DNA of 64,000 nt from Pseudomonas subflava (GCF_023823685.1 NZ_JAMXBF010000009.1:186001-250000), one strand, 5' to 3'. Counted from the stretch's first letter, positions 18,536 to 27,982 are shown. Notes: generated by a model not told the origin, from the sequence alone. Made by a program: numbers and translations.

Positions 18536-19273
18536 ATGAGAAGCATCCCAAGGGTAGTTCTACCCCTTCTCCTGGTCAGCAGTGTTCTCTCTGGTTGCGT
18601 CACGACTTCCAGTACGGGAGATGCGCCGCTCAACCAAGGGAACTGGCCCATTTGCACGGCGATTGGTGGCCTGACCGGAGGAGGTCTCGGCGCAATCGAA
18701 AGTTCTACCTGGGCAGCTGGAGGTGCGGTGGCCGGTGCGGTCATCGGAACTCTGATCTGTTATGCCCAGGATGGAGATCAGGACGACGACGGCGTGTTCG
18801 ACCGCCGCGACCGCTGCCCCGATACTCCGCCCGACACGCCGGTACGCCACAACGGTTGCCCGTTGCCGACCTACCCGGACACCGCTCCCGATACCCCCGC
18901 CGAACCCGTGGTCGACGCCGGAGAACCGGTACACGTCGAGCTGGACGTCAAGTTCGACTTCGACAAGTCCGTGGTCAAGGAAGAAAGCCAGGCTGACATC
19001 AAGGCCCTGGCCGACTTCATGAGCCAGTACCCGCAGACCACCACCACCGTCGAGGGCCATACCGACTCGATGGGTACCGACGCCTATAACCAGAGCCTGT
19101 CCGAACGGCGCGCCAATGCCGTGCGCGACGAACTGGTCAATCGCTATGGTTTGGCGAGCGACAGGGTGTCTTCGGTGGGGCATGGCGAGTCGCGACCGGT
19201 GGCCGACAACGGCACCGAAGAGGGGCGAGCCATCAACCGCCGGGTCGAGGCGGAAGTCGAGGCGCGGCCCTAG
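18536..19273 (+). CDS. OmpA-family lipoprotein with thrombospondin-3-like repeat (second copy)
   Basis: Lipoprotein of 245 aa: lipobox VLSGC (Cys21), a glycine-rich hydrophobic segment (GGLTGGGLGAIES) like that of the upstream paralogue, then a DxDxDG-type calcium-binding stretch (DGDQDDDGVFDRRDRCPDTP) ending in a second Cys, and a C-terminal OmpA domain almost the same as in the upstream copy (EGHTDSMGT, LSERRANAV). The main difference from the paralogue is the inserted calcium-binding linker. ATG 18536 has GGAG eight bases upstream; the frame is open earlier. A 14-bp GC palindrome lies in the gap between the two copies (18437-18450). Confidence 0.9.
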   Translation: MRSIPRVVLPLLLVSSVLSGCVTTSSTGDAPLNQGNWPICTAIGGLTGGGLGAIESSTWAAGGAVAGAVIGTLICYAQDGDQDDDGVFDRRDRCPDTPPDTPVRHNGCPLPTYPDTAPDTPAEPVVDAGEPVHVELDVKFDFDKSVVKEESQADIKALADFMSQYPQTTTTVEGHTDSMGTDAYNQSLSERRANAVRDELVNRYGLASDRVSSVGHGESRPVADNGTEEGRAINRRVEAEVEARP

Positions 19274-19292
19274 CAAAACGCTTGCTGTGATC

Positions 19293-19324
19293 ACTCCCGC
19301 GTCACCTGTCGGTGGCGCGGGAGT
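19293..19324. terminator. Hairpin between convergent genes
   Basis: ACTCCCGCG pairs with CGCGGGAGT, with an inner CACC / GGTG pair around a TGTC loop. There is no T-run, but the position between convergent genes fits a terminator. Confidence 0.6.
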
Positions 19325-19328
19325 CGAT

Positions 19329-19793
19329 TCAGAAGCCCGGGCGCGCGGCGGCGATCGCCACCAGCGCCAATCCCACCAGCAGATTGCTGCCGACCAAGCG
19401 GCGGATGCGTCCCAGGGCTTCGCCACCGGCGGGCCAGTCCTGCGTCTCCACGGCGCGCCGCAGTTGCGGCAACTGCAGCAGGCGTACCCGCAGGAACAGC
19501 GCCAGCATCACCAGATACAGCCCCATCATCACCTGCACGTAGCGCGGCGCGGTCTCGAAGCCGGTGAAGCGCATGTGCAGCATGCCCATGCCGGTTACCG
19601 GCAGTGCGAGCACGGCGATCCACACCCAGAGAAAGAAGCGGTGAAACACCTCCAGCCACAAGGGCAGGCGTTCGGGCGCCTGCAATTTGGCCACCGCGGC
19701 CGGGCGCAGGATCATCCAGGCGAAGAACATGCCGCCGACCCAGACCAGGGCGGCCAGCACATGCACGGCGTAGAGGGCAGAGAAGACGGTCAT
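19329..19793 (-). CDS. CopD-family integral membrane protein
   Basis: A 154-aa inner-membrane protein with four hydrophobic segments. The N-terminal VHVLAALVWVGGMFFAWMIL and the His residues in the first and second helices match the CopD/YpeA-like family, sometimes tied to copper or haem handling. No copper gene is nearby, so the role stays open. GGAG lies upstream of the ATG. It stands alone between convergent ompA and divergent dinG. Confidence 0.82.
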   Translation of the reverse strand: MTVFSALYAVHVLAALVWVGGMFFAWMILRPAAVAKLQAPERLPLWLEVFHRFFLWVWIAVLALPVTGMGMLHMRFTGFETAPRYVQVMMGLYLVMLALFLRVRLLQLPQLRRAVETQDWPAGGEALGRIRRLVGSNLLVGLALVAIAAARPGF

Positions 19794-19875
19794 CGGCAGA
19801 CTCCGGTTAACGATGGCGCGCGAGCATAACCTATCGGTAAACTACTGAAAATTTATCCAGCCTTTTCCCGCGCCC

Positions 19876-22023
19876 ATGCTCAGCTCCGAACTCAAGTCCC
19901 AGATCCAGGGCGCCTACAGTCGCTTCCTCGAAGCCAAGGGGCTCAAGGCCCGCTATGGCCAGCGTTTGATGATCGCCGAAGTGGCCAAGGTGCTGGGGAC
20001 GATCAAGCACAACGACGAAGGTCAGCGTGATGGCGAACCCGCTGTGGTCGCGGTGGAGGCGGGTACCGGTACCGGCAAGACGGTTGCCTATAGCCTGGCT
20101 GCCATCCCTACCGCCAAGGCCGCTGGCAAGCGCCTGGTGATCGCCACCGCCACCGTGGCGCTGCAGGAGCAGATCGTGCACAAGGACCTGCCGGACCTGA
20201 TGCGCAACGCCGGCCTGCAGTTCACCTTCGCCCTGGCCAAGGGCCGCGGCCGCTACCTGTGCCTGTCCAAGCTGGACATGCTGCTGCAGGAAGGCCAGGC
20301 GCAGAGCGCCACGGCGCAGATGTTCGAGGAAGAAGGCTTTCGCATCGACGTCGACGAGCAGAGCCAGAAGCTTTACAGCAAGATGATCGAGAAGCTCGCC
20401 GGCAACCGCTGGGACGGCGACCGCGACAGCTGGCCCGAAGAGCTGGAAGACCAGGTCTGGGGCACCCTGACCACCGACCACAGCCAGTGCACCAGCCGCC
20501 ACTGCCCGAATTTCCAGCAGTGTGCTTTCTATAAGGCGCGCGAAGGCATGACCAAGGTCGACGTAATCGTCACCAACCACGACATGGTCCTGGCCGACCT
20601 GGCCCTGGGCGGCGGCGCCGTGCTGCCGGACCCGCGCGAGACGCTGTACGTGTTCGACGAAGGCCACCACCTGCCGGACAAGGCCATCGGCCACTTCGCC
20701 CACTTCACACGCCTGCGCAGCACCGCCGACTGGCTCGGCCAGGTGGAGAAGAACCTGACCAAGCTGCTGGCCCAGCATCCGCTGCCCGGCGATCTCGGTC
20801 GGCTGATCGAGCAGGTGCCCGAGCAGGCCCGCGAGCTGCGCACCCAGCAACAGTTCATGTTCAGCGCCTGCGAGCAGCTGGCGGATTTTCGTGCCGGCGA
20901 GGACATGGAAGGCCGCGAGCGCCCGCGTCACCGCTTCGAGGGCGGCCTGGTACCCGAGCACCTGCGCGAGTTGGGTATCGAGCTGAAGAAGGGCTTCGCC
21001 AAGCTCACCGATGTGTTCACTCGCCTCACCGAACTGCTCAAACAGGCGATGGACGACGAGGGCACCAGCCTCGGCATCGCCAGTCACCAGGCCGAGGAGT
21101 GGTATCCGCTATTCGGCAGCCTGCTGGCTCGCGCCCAGGGCAATTGGGAGCTGTGGACCGCCTTTACCGTCGAGGACCCGGAAGACAGCCCGCCGATGGC
21201 GCGCTGGCTGACCCTGGCCGACAGTGGCGCGGCCTTCGATATCGAGGTCAACGCCAGCCCGATCCTCGCCGCCGAGACCCTACGTCGCAACCTGTGGAAT
21301 GTCGCCTACGGCGCCCTGGTGACCTCGGCCACCCTGACCGCGCTCGGCACCTTCGACCGCTTTCGCATGCGTTCCGGCCTGCCCCGGGCGGCGGTCACCG
21401 CCGTGGTGCCCAGCCCGTTTCACCATGCCGACGCCGGGCTGCTGCGGGTGCCGGACCTTAAGGCCGACCCGCGTGACGCTGCCGCTCACACCGCCGCCAT
21501 CGTCCGCGACCTGCCCGAGCTGGTGAAGGGCGCCCGCGGCACCCTCGTGCTGTATTCCTCGCGCAAGCAGATGCAGGACGTGTTCGACGGCCTCGACCGC
21601 GACTGGCGCAAGCGCGTGCTGATTCAGGGCAACCTGTCCAAGCAGGAAACCCTGAACAAGCACAAGGCGCGGGTCGACGATGGCGAAGAGAGCGTGCTGT
21701 TCGGCCTGGCCAGCTTCGCCGAGGGCGTCGACCTACCCGGTGCCTATTGCGAGCACGTGGTGATCGCCAAGATCCCCTTCGCCGTGCCGGACGACCCGGT
21801 CGAGGCGGCCCTGGCCGAGTGGATCGAGGCGCGCGGCGGCAATCCGTTCATGGAGATCGCCGTGCCCGACGCCTCCCTGCGCCTGATCCAGGCCTGCGGT
21901 CGCCTGCTGCGTACCGAGGCCGACCGGGGCACCATCACCCTGCTGGATCGCCGCGTGGTGACCCAGCGCTACGGCAAGGCCATCCTCAACGCCTTGCCGC
22001 CATTCCGCCGCGAGATCGCGTGA
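19876..22023 (+). CDS. dinG: ATP-dependent DNA helicase DinG
   Basis: Superfamily 2 (XPD-like) 5'-3' helicase of 715 aa that unwinds DNA with R-loops and forks. It has the Walker A motif GTGTGKT (63-69) and the DEAH-type box DEGH near 261. Four Cys positioned for a 4Fe-4S cluster are C129, C205, C210 and C216 (CTSRHCPNFQQC). C-terminal helicase motifs include FGLASFAEGVDLPG and IQACGRLLRTEADRG. In E. coli dinG is SOS-induced; I saw no LexA-type CTG-N10-CAG box before this gene. No strong ribosome site precedes ATG 19876, but homologues start here. Confidence 0.95.
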   Translation: MLSSELKSQIQGAYSRFLEAKGLKARYGQRLMIAEVAKVLGTIKHNDEGQRDGEPAVVAVEAGTGTGKTVAYSLAAIPTAKAAGKRLVIATATVALQEQIVHKDLPDLMRNAGLQFTFALAKGRGRYLCLSKLDMLLQEGQAQSATAQMFEEEGFRIDVDEQSQKLYSKMIEKLAGNRWDGDRDSWPEELEDQVWGTLTTDHSQCTSRHCPNFQQCAFYKAREGMTKVDVIVTNHDMVLADLALGGGAVLPDPRETLYVFDEGHHLPDKAIGHFAHFTRLRSTADWLGQVEKNLTKLLAQHPLPGDLGRLIEQVPEQARELRTQQQFMFSACEQLADFRAGEDMEGRERPRHRFEGGLVPEHLRELGIELKKGFAKLTDVFTRLTELLKQAMDDEGTSLGIASHQAEEWYPLFGSLLARAQGNWELWTAFTVEDPEDSPPMARWLTLADSGAAFDIEVNASPILAAETLRRNLWNVAYGALVTSATLTALGTFDRFRMRSGLPRAAVTAVVPSPFHHADAGLLRVPDLKADPRDAAAHTAAIVRDLPELVKGARGTLVLYSSRKQMQDVFDGLDRDWRKRVLIQGNLSKQETLNKHKARVDDGEESVLFGLASFAEGVDLPGAYCEHVVIAKIPFAVPDDPVEAALAEWIEARGGNPFMEIAVPDASLRLIQACGRLLRTEADRGTITLLDRRVVTQRYGKAILNALPPFRREIA

Positions 22024-22049
22024 TCCTTTCACCTGTCAGCGAGTTGGCC

Positions 22050-22874
22050 ATGCGCACCATCCTCATCACCGGCTGTTCCTCGGGCATCGGCCACGCCACG
22101 GCGCTGGCCTGTCGTAACGCCGGGTGGAGGGTGTTCGCCAGCGCACGCAAGGTGGCCGATGTCGAACGCCTGCAGGCCGAAGGCTTCGAGGCTGTGCAGT
22201 TGGACCTGGATGATTCTGCCAGCATCGCCACCGCCCTGGCCTGGGTGCTGAAGCGCAGTGGCGGCGGCCTGGACGCGCTGTTCAACAACGCCGGCTACGG
22301 CCAGCCCGGTGCCATCGAGGATCTGCCGCGGCAGGCCTGGCGCGAGCAGTTCGAGAGCAACCTGTTCGGTCCCATCGAGCTGACCGCCGCGGTGCTGCCG
22401 ATCATGCGCCGTCAGGGTCATGGCCGCATCCTGTTCAACAGCTCGGTGCTCGGCTATGCGGCGCTGCCGCTGCGAGGCGCCTACAACGCCTCCAAGTTCG
22501 CCATGGAGGGGCTGGTCGACACCCTGCGTCTGGAGCTGGCCGGCAGCGGCATCAAGGCGGTACTGATCGAGCCGGGGCCGATCATCGCGCGCTTCCGCGC
22601 CAACAGCCTGCTGGCCCTGCACAAGCATGTGGACACCGGCCGTGGCGCCCATGCCTCCCGCTACGCGCTGATGGAGGAGCGCCTGGCCAGGGAGGGCGCC
22701 GCGGTGAAGTACACCCTGCCGGCCGAGGCGGTGGCCGATGCCGTGCTGCAGGCGCTGGACAGTCGCGTGCCGCGCACCCGCTACCCGGTGACGGTGCCGG
22801 CCAGGCTGTTCCGCGTGCTCAACCGTTTGCTGCCGGATCGCCTGCTTGACCGGCTGAAGGCGCGCGCGATGTGA
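22050..22874 (+). CDS. Short-chain dehydrogenase/reductase
   Basis: Classical SDR of 274 aa: NAD(P)-binding TGCSSGIG (7-14), NNAG near 80, catalytic Ser in FNSSVLG near 132, and YNASK (Tyr145, Lys149). An Arg two positions after the first Gly-rich loop strand (ASARK) hints at NADPH. The post-catalytic IEPGPI is typical. The substrate is unknown. The start is 26 bases after dinG, so it may be cotranscribed. The ATG has only a weak GAG upstream. Confidence 0.9.
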   Translation: MRTILITGCSSGIGHATALACRNAGWRVFASARKVADVERLQAEGFEAVQLDLDDSASIATALAWVLKRSGGGLDALFNNAGYGQPGAIEDLPRQAWREQFESNLFGPIELTAAVLPIMRRQGHGRILFNSSVLGYAALPLRGAYNASKFAMEGLVDTLRLELAGSGIKAVLIEPGPIIARFRANSLLALHKHVDTGRGAHASRYALMEERLAREGAAVKYTLPAEAVADAVLQALDSRVPRTRYPVTVPARLFRVLNRLLPDRLLDRLKARAM

Positions 22875-22963
22875 GCGCGGCGGCGCCCTCGCCGAGGCAA
22901 AACTTACTGGCAACTAACGCCGTGCTTGTTGTCTACTTGGGCGTCCTTCGGAGTGCCTGTTAG

Positions 22964-25246
22964 ATGATTCGCCGTTACCTCCCGTTCGTATTCGCCCTCA
23001 ATTTCGCCGCCCCCGCTCTGGCTGCCCCCGAGGGCCAGCAGACCCTGTTCAGCTTCATCAAGCCCACCGATGTGGTGAAGGTCGAGAACCAGGCCGCCAG
23101 CTTCCCCGAGTTGACCGCCGAACCCACGCCCGAGGGCGAGGTACTGCGCCGCTACACCTTCAACGCCGCCGATAACCCCAGCCTGCGCCTGAGCCCGCAG
23201 AGCGGTGACTGGGACTGGTCCCAGGCCGGCGCCATGAGCCTGCGTCTACAGAACGCCATGGACTGGGCCATCACCCTCGAGGTGCGCATCGAGAGCCGCG
23301 ACGGCAAAGTGCTGACCAGTCGCATCGCCCTGCCGGCGGGCCCGGCACAGACCCTGCTGGTGCCGCTGGCTGCGACCTCGCCGCGGACCCACGGCATGCG
23401 CGCCGCACCGCCGATGCCGGTGAGCGTCGAGGGGCAGCGCGTACTGCTGGCCGAGACGGTGGAAGGCGAACTCACCGCCGCTCAGGTCAGCGCCGTGACC
23501 CTGAGCATGAGCAAGCCGGACGCGCCGCAGAGCATCCTTCTCGGCCGCTTCGGGGTGCAGACTGGCGATGCTGCGCAGAAGGCCGTGTACACCGAGATCA
23601 TCGACGCCTACGGCCAGTACGCCCGCGGCCAGTGGCCCGAAAAGGTCGTCGAGGACCAGCAGCTGCGCGACGGCGCCGGCCGGGAGCGCGAGCAGATCAG
23701 GACCTGGCTGGCCGAGCGCCCGCAGCAGGACAAGTTCGGCGGCTGGATCGGCGGCCCGACCTTCGAGGCCAAGGGCTTCTTCCGCACCGAGAAGCGCGAC
23801 GGCCGCTGGTACCTGGTCACGCCCGAGGGCAATCCTTTCTATTCGCTGGGCGTCAACGCGGTCAGCGCCTGGCAGAGCCAGACCTACGTGGAAGGACGCG
23901 AGGGCATGTTCGCCGCGCTGCCCAAGGACGGCGAGCCGCTGGCCGCCTACTACGGCAGCCGCGACAGCCGCAGCAACAGCGGTGCCAGCCGCGGTCGCGC
24001 CTTCGATCAGGGGCGCTGGTACGACTTCTACCGCGCCAACCTGCAGCGCAGCTATGCCGAGCCCTGTGCGACGGCGCAACCGCCGCTGGCGGCGACGCCG
24101 GCGCCGGCCGAGCTGGCGCCATGCCCGGCCCCGGGCTTCGATGCCGATCGCTGGACCCAGCATTCCCTCGACCGCCTGCAGGCCTGGGGCTTCAACACCC
24201 TGGGCAACTGGAGCGACGACACCCTGGGCAAGGCCCAGCGCATGCCGTACAGCATCCCGCTGTCGATCTCCGGTGACTACGCCACCATCAGCACCGGTCA
24301 CGACTGGTGGGGCGGCATGCCCGATCCGTTCGACCCGCGCTTTGCCATGGCCGCCGAGCGCGCCATCGCCATCGCCACCCGCGACCGTCGCGACGACCCC
24401 TGGCTGCTCGGCTTCTTCGCCGACAACGAGCTGGCCTGGGCGGCGCCCGGCACCGATCCGAAATCGCGCTACGCCCTGGCCTACGGCACCCTGCGCCTGA
24501 CCACTGACGTGCCGGCCAAGCGCGCCTTCCTCAAGCAGCTGCGCGACAAGTACCGCAACCAGAACGGCCTGTCCAAGGCCTGGGGCATCGAGCTCAAGGC
24601 CTGGGAGCTGATGGAGGACCCGGGCTTCGAGCCGCCAATGCCGAGCCCCGAGTTCCCGCAGATCGAGAAGGATCTGCAGAACTTCCAGCGCCTGTTCGCC
24701 ACCACCTACTTCAAGACCATCGCCGACTCGCTGAAGTGGCACTCGCCCAATCACATGCTGCTCGGCGGCCGCTTCGCCATCGCCACGCCGGAGGCCATCG
24801 AGGCCTGTGCCCAGTACTGTGACGTGCTCAGCTTCAACTTCTACGTCAAGGAGCCGCAGCACGGCTACGACTTCGCCACCCTGCGGGCGCTGGACAAGCC
24901 GCTGATGGTCACCGAGTTCCACTTCGGCTCGCGTGATCGCGGCCCGTTCTGGGGCGGCGTTTCGGAAGTGTACAAAGAAGAGGAGCGCGGCCCGGCCTAT
25001 GCCCACTTCGTGGCCAAGGCGCTCGAGGAGCCTGCGATCGTCGGTGTGCACTGGTTCCAGTATCTGGACCAGCCGGCTAGCGGCCGCCTGCTCGACGGCG
25101 AAAACGGCCATTTCGGCCTGGTCGCCATCACCGACCGGCCCTGGCAGGGCTTCGTCGAGGCGGTGCGCAAGGCCAACCTCGAGGTGCCCAAGCAACTGCT
25201 GCCCAAGGTCGAGCCGGCCGAGGCGCAGGCACCAGCCAAACCCTGA
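22964..25246 (+). CDS. Secreted agarase-like glycoside hydrolase (clan GH-A)
   Basis: Exported enzyme of 760 aa: signal peptide about 1-20, an N-terminal beta-sandwich carbohydrate-binding-like region (about 30-220), then a (beta/alpha)8 catalytic domain. The blocks WGFNTLGNWSDD (about 408-419) and FFADNELAW resemble GH50-type beta-agarases. By clan GH-A logic E489 (in DNE) is the acid/base and E651 (in VTEFHFG) the nucleophile. A Pro/Ala-rich insert with two Cys near residue 370 looks like a loop. The true substrate may be another galactan rather than agar. It is expressed alone after an SDR gene. Agarases are unusual in non-marine pseudomonads. Confidence 0.8.
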   Translation: MIRRYLPFVFALNFAAPALAAPEGQQTLFSFIKPTDVVKVENQAASFPELTAEPTPEGEVLRRYTFNAADNPSLRLSPQSGDWDWSQAGAMSLRLQNAMDWAITLEVRIESRDGKVLTSRIALPAGPAQTLLVPLAATSPRTHGMRAAPPMPVSVEGQRVLLAETVEGELTAAQVSAVTLSMSKPDAPQSILLGRFGVQTGDAAQKAVYTEIIDAYGQYARGQWPEKVVEDQQLRDGAGREREQIRTWLAERPQQDKFGGWIGGPTFEAKGFFRTEKRDGRWYLVTPEGNPFYSLGVNAVSAWQSQTYVEGREGMFAALPKDGEPLAAYYGSRDSRSNSGASRGRAFDQGRWYDFYRANLQRSYAEPCATAQPPLAATPAPAELAPCPAPGFDADRWTQHSLDRLQAWGFNTLGNWSDDTLGKAQRMPYSIPLSISGDYATISTGHDWWGGMPDPFDPRFAMAAERAIAIATRDRRDDPWLLGFFADNELAWAAPGTDPKSRYALAYGTLRLTTDVPAKRAFLKQLRDKYRNQNGLSKAWGIELKAWELMEDPGFEPPMPSPEFPQIEKDLQNFQRLFATTYFKTIADSLKWHSPNHMLLGGRFAIATPEAIEACAQYCDVLSFNFYVKEPQHGYDFATLRALDKPLMVTEFHFGSRDRGPFWGGVSEVYKEEERGPAYAHFVAKALEEPAIVGVHWFQYLDQPASGRLLDGENGHFGLVAITDRPWQGFVEAVRKANLEVPKQLLPKVEPAEAQAPAKP

Positions 25247-25296
25247 TTCGCAAGCTCAATGTCCTGCCCGGAGCGCCGCATGGCGCCTTCGGGCGG

Positions 25297-25337
25297 CAGA
25301 CCGTTGGTTCGGACCGTCGGTTCGGACCGTTGGTCTG
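25297..25337. promoter_or_regulatory. Repeated GACCGT motif inside an inverted repeat, upstream of the esterase
   Basis: CAGACC (25297-25302) and GGTCTG (25332-25337) are inverted. Between and including them GACCGTTGGTTCG, GACCGTCGGTTCG and GACCGTTGGTCTG follow in 13-bp steps. This could be a hairpin or a multi-site operator. It lies in the 178-bp gap before the serine hydrolase. Confidence 0.4.
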
Positions 25338-25424
25338 ACCGCGTGGCTTGAACAAAGCGCCAGGATTCCCATGCGCAGCCGGTGCTGAAACAATGCCGGC
25401 CATTCTGACCCGAGGAGTTACAGG

Positions 25425-26570
25425 TTGCAGATCCAGGGCCATTTCGACCTGCGCTTCGAAGCGCTCAAAGATGCCTTCGTCGAACTGTTCGACGATCCCC
25501 AGGAACGAGGCGCCGCCCTGTGCGTGCAGATCGGCGGCGAAACCGTCGTCGACATCTGGGCCGGCACTACCGACAAGGACGGTGCCGAGGCCTGGCACAG
25601 TGATACCATCCTCAACCTGTTTTCCTGCACCAAGACCTTCGCCGCCGTTGCTGCCCTGCAGCTGGTTGAACAGGGCAAGCTGGAGCTGGACGCGCCCGTC
25701 TCGCACTGGTGGCCCGAGTTCGCCGCCGCCGGCAAGGAGCGCGTGACCCTGCGCCAGCTGCTCAGCCACCGTGCCGGCTTGCCGGCCCTCCATGCGCCGC
25801 TGCCGGCCGAGGCGCTGTACGACTGGCAGCAGATGACCGACGCGCTGGCTGCCGAGCGCCCCTGGTGGACACCGGGCGAGGCCCACGGCTATTCCCCCGT
25901 CACCTACGGCTGGCTGGTTGGCGAGCTACTGCGCCGGGTCGACGACCGCGGCCCGGGCGAGTGCATCGTCGAGCGCATCGCCAAGCCCCTGGGCCTGGAC
26001 TTCCACGTGGGCCTGGCCGACGAGGAGTTCCACCGCGTATCCCACATCGCCCGCAAGAAGGGCGACATGGGTGACGCCGCCGCCCAGCGCCTGCTCAAGC
26101 GCATGATGAGCGAGCCGGCGGCGCTGAGCACCCGCGCCTTCGCCAATCCGCCGTCCATCCTTACCAGCACCAACAAGCCGGAATGGCGGCGCATGCAGCA
26201 GCCGGCGGCCAACGGCCACGGCAACGCTCGCTCGCTCGCCGGCTTCTACGCGGCGCTGCTGGACGGCCGCCTGCTCGAGCCGGAGCTGCTCGGCGAGATG
26301 ACCCGTGAACATTCCTGCGGCGAAGACCGCACGCTGTTGACCGCCACCCGCCTGGGCCTGGGCTGCATGCTCGACCAGGCGGACGTGGCCAATGCCACCT
26401 ACGGCCTGGGCCGCAAGGCCTTCGGTCATCCGGGGGCAGGTGGCTCCGTCGGCTTTGCCGACCCGGAACGCGAGGTCGCCTTTGGCTTCGTCACCAATAG
26501 TCTCGGACCATATGTACTGATGGACCCGCGTGCGCAGAAGCTGGCGCGTGCGCTGGGCCAATGCCTGTAA
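25425..26570 (+). CDS. Serine hydrolase of the class C beta-lactamase / EstB esterase family
   Basis: A 381-aa cytoplasmic hydrolase with the SxxK nucleophile motif S67-C-T-K70 in LFSCTKTF, a Tyr motif Y156-S-P in place of YxN, and a C-terminal GHPGAGGSVGF block in place of the KTG box. This pattern fits family VIII esterases rather than true beta-lactamases. No signal peptide is seen. The likely start is TTG 25425 (MQIQGHFD): GAGGAG stands about seven bases upstream and no ATG fits. An OmpA lipoprotein gene follows after 23 bases. The substrate is unknown. Confidence 0.86.
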   Translation: MQIQGHFDLRFEALKDAFVELFDDPQERGAALCVQIGGETVVDIWAGTTDKDGAEAWHSDTILNLFSCTKTFAAVAALQLVEQGKLELDAPVSHWWPEFAAAGKERVTLRQLLSHRAGLPALHAPLPAEALYDWQQMTDALAAERPWWTPGEAHGYSPVTYGWLVGELLRRVDDRGPGECIVERIAKPLGLDFHVGLADEEFHRVSHIARKKGDMGDAAAQRLLKRMMSEPAALSTRAFANPPSILTSTNKPEWRRMQQPAANGHGNARSLAGFYAALLDGRLLEPELLGEMTREHSCGEDRTLLTATRLGLGCMLDQADVANATYGLGRKAFGHPGAGGSVGFADPEREVAFGFVTNSLGPYVLMDPRAQKLARALGQCL

Positions 26571-26593
26571 CTTGCCTGGGGGAAGATCTGACC

Positions 26594-27304
26594 ATGCATA
26601 AGAAAACACTCGTCCTGCTCTGCTGCCTCAGCCTGGCTGCCTGCGCCAACAATTCCGAGAAGAAGGAGGAGGGCACCAGTAGCTGGTGGCCCTTCGGTGG
26701 CAGCGACAAGCCGGTAGCCGCGGCCAAGAAGGCGCCGCCTAAGATCGATCACGAGTTAACCAATGCCTGGCTGGACGAATATGAGCCGCGCCTCAAGGCT
26801 GCGCTGGCAGACAGCAAGATGGAGCTGGAGCGCCGCGAGAACCTGCTGGTGGTGACCGCCCCCGTGGAAAGCTCTTTCAACCCGGACCGCCCGAGCATGC
26901 TGATGCCGGCGGTACTCGGCCCGTTCACCAAGGTCGCCAAGATCCTCGAGACCGACAAGCGCACCGGCGTGTTGATCCTCGGTCATGCGGACAGCTCCGG
27001 CCAGGTCGACACCAACCGCAAACTCAGCGAAGACCGCGCCAAGGCGGTGGCCTCGATCTTCCGTCTCAGCGGTCTGCAGCGCGACCGCCTGCTGCTCAAG
27101 GGCGTCGGCTCCGACATGCCGCGCGCCGCCAACGACAGCGCCGCCGGCCGCGCCTTGAATCGCCGCGTGGAGATTCTCCTGACCCCGCAGAAGACCCTGG
27201 TGGCGTTGCTGGCGCGCTACAACCAGCCGGCGCCGGTGGGCGCCAGCAACCTGCCGGTGGCTCAGGTTGCCGCAGATCAAAAGAAGAAGGACAAGGCCCA
27301 GTAA
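26594..27304 (+). CDS. OmpA-family lipoprotein
   Basis: Lipoprotein of 236 aa: lipobox LAAC (Cys17), a charged linker with WWPFGG, then a C-terminal OmpA-like domain from about 95 to 200 (VLILGHADSSGQVDTN with the conserved Asp, LSEDRAKAV, KGVGSDMPRAAND, ALNRRVEI) and a Lys-rich tail. It is more distant from the 17.8-19.3 kb pair than those are from each other. It starts 23 bases after the esterase and ends 30 bases before pdxH, so these three may be one unit. A purine-rich GGGGGAAG lies before the ATG. Confidence 0.87.
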   Translation: MHKKTLVLLCCLSLAACANNSEKKEEGTSSWWPFGGSDKPVAAAKKAPPKIDHELTNAWLDEYEPRLKAALADSKMELERRENLLVVTAPVESSFNPDRPSMLMPAVLGPFTKVAKILETDKRTGVLILGHADSSGQVDTNRKLSEDRAKAVASIFRLSGLQRDRLLLKGVGSDMPRAANDSAAGRALNRRVEILLTPQKTLVALLARYNQPAPVGASNLPVAQVAADQKKKDKAQ

Positions 27305-27334
27305 GCTCGCGGCATCATTGAAGAGGATGTGCGC

Positions 27335-27982
27335 ATGAGTCAGACCCTTGCCGATATGCGTCGCGACTACACCCGCGACGGACTCGACGAAGCCCAGGCA
27401 CCCGCCGAGCCCTCCGCCCTGTTCCGTCACTGGTTCGACGACGCGGTGAAAACCGAGCAGCTGCCGGTCGAGCCCAACGCCATGACCCTGGCCACGGTGG
27501 ACGAGCAGGGGCGCCCGCATTGCCGGGTGCTGCTGCTAAAGGGCCTGGACGACCGCGGCTTCACCTTCTTCAGCAATTACGAGAGCGCCAAGGGCAACCA
27601 ACTGGCGGCGCGGCCCTTCGCCGCCATGACCTTCTTCTGGCCGAGCCTGGAGCGCCAGGTGCGCATCGAAGGGCGGGTCGAGAAGGTCTCGGCGCAGGAG
27701 TCGGACGCCTACTTCCAGGTCCGCCCGCTGGGCAGTCGCCTGGGCGCCTGGGCCTCGCCGCAGAGCCGGGTGATCGAGAGCCGCGAAGAACTGCAGCGCC
27801 TGCTGGCCGAGACCGAGCAGCGCTTCCTCGACCACGCGCCCGAGTGCCCGCCGCACTGGGGCGGCTACCGTCTGCTGCCCGAGCGCATCGAGTTCTGGCA
27901 GGGCCGCGCCAGTCGTCTGCACGACCGCCTCAACTACCGTCTGCTCGACGGTGGCTGGCTGCGCGAGCGTCTCGCCCCCTAA
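27335..27982 (+). CDS. pdxH: Pyridoxamine 5'-phosphate oxidase
   Basis: FMN-dependent cytoplasmic oxidase that turns pyridoxine/pyridoxamine phosphate into pyridoxal 5'-phosphate. The 215-aa length is standard. Family blocks: [10 protein letters not shown] at the N-terminus, [35 protein letters not shown] (FMN phosphate site), [14 protein letters not shown], and the C-terminal [17 protein letters not shown] with its Arg and His for PLP. ATG 27335 has AGAGGA seven bases upstream; the GTG six bases earlier is not needed. Confidence 0.97.
   Translation: MSQTLADMRRDYTRDGLDEAQAPAEPSALFRHWFDDAVKTEQLPVEPNAMTLATVDEQGRPHCRVLLLKGLDDRGFTFFSNYESAKGNQLAARPFAAMTFFWPSLERQVRIEGRVEKVSAQESDAYFQVRPLGSRLGAWASPQSRVIESREELQRLLAETEQRFLDHAPECPPHWGGYRLLPERIEFWQGRASRLHDRLNYRLLDGGWLRERLAP

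Noticed and set aside
25425-26570. True class C beta-lactamase
   Set aside because: No signal peptide, YSP instead of YxN and HPG instead of KTG; family VIII esterase fits better.
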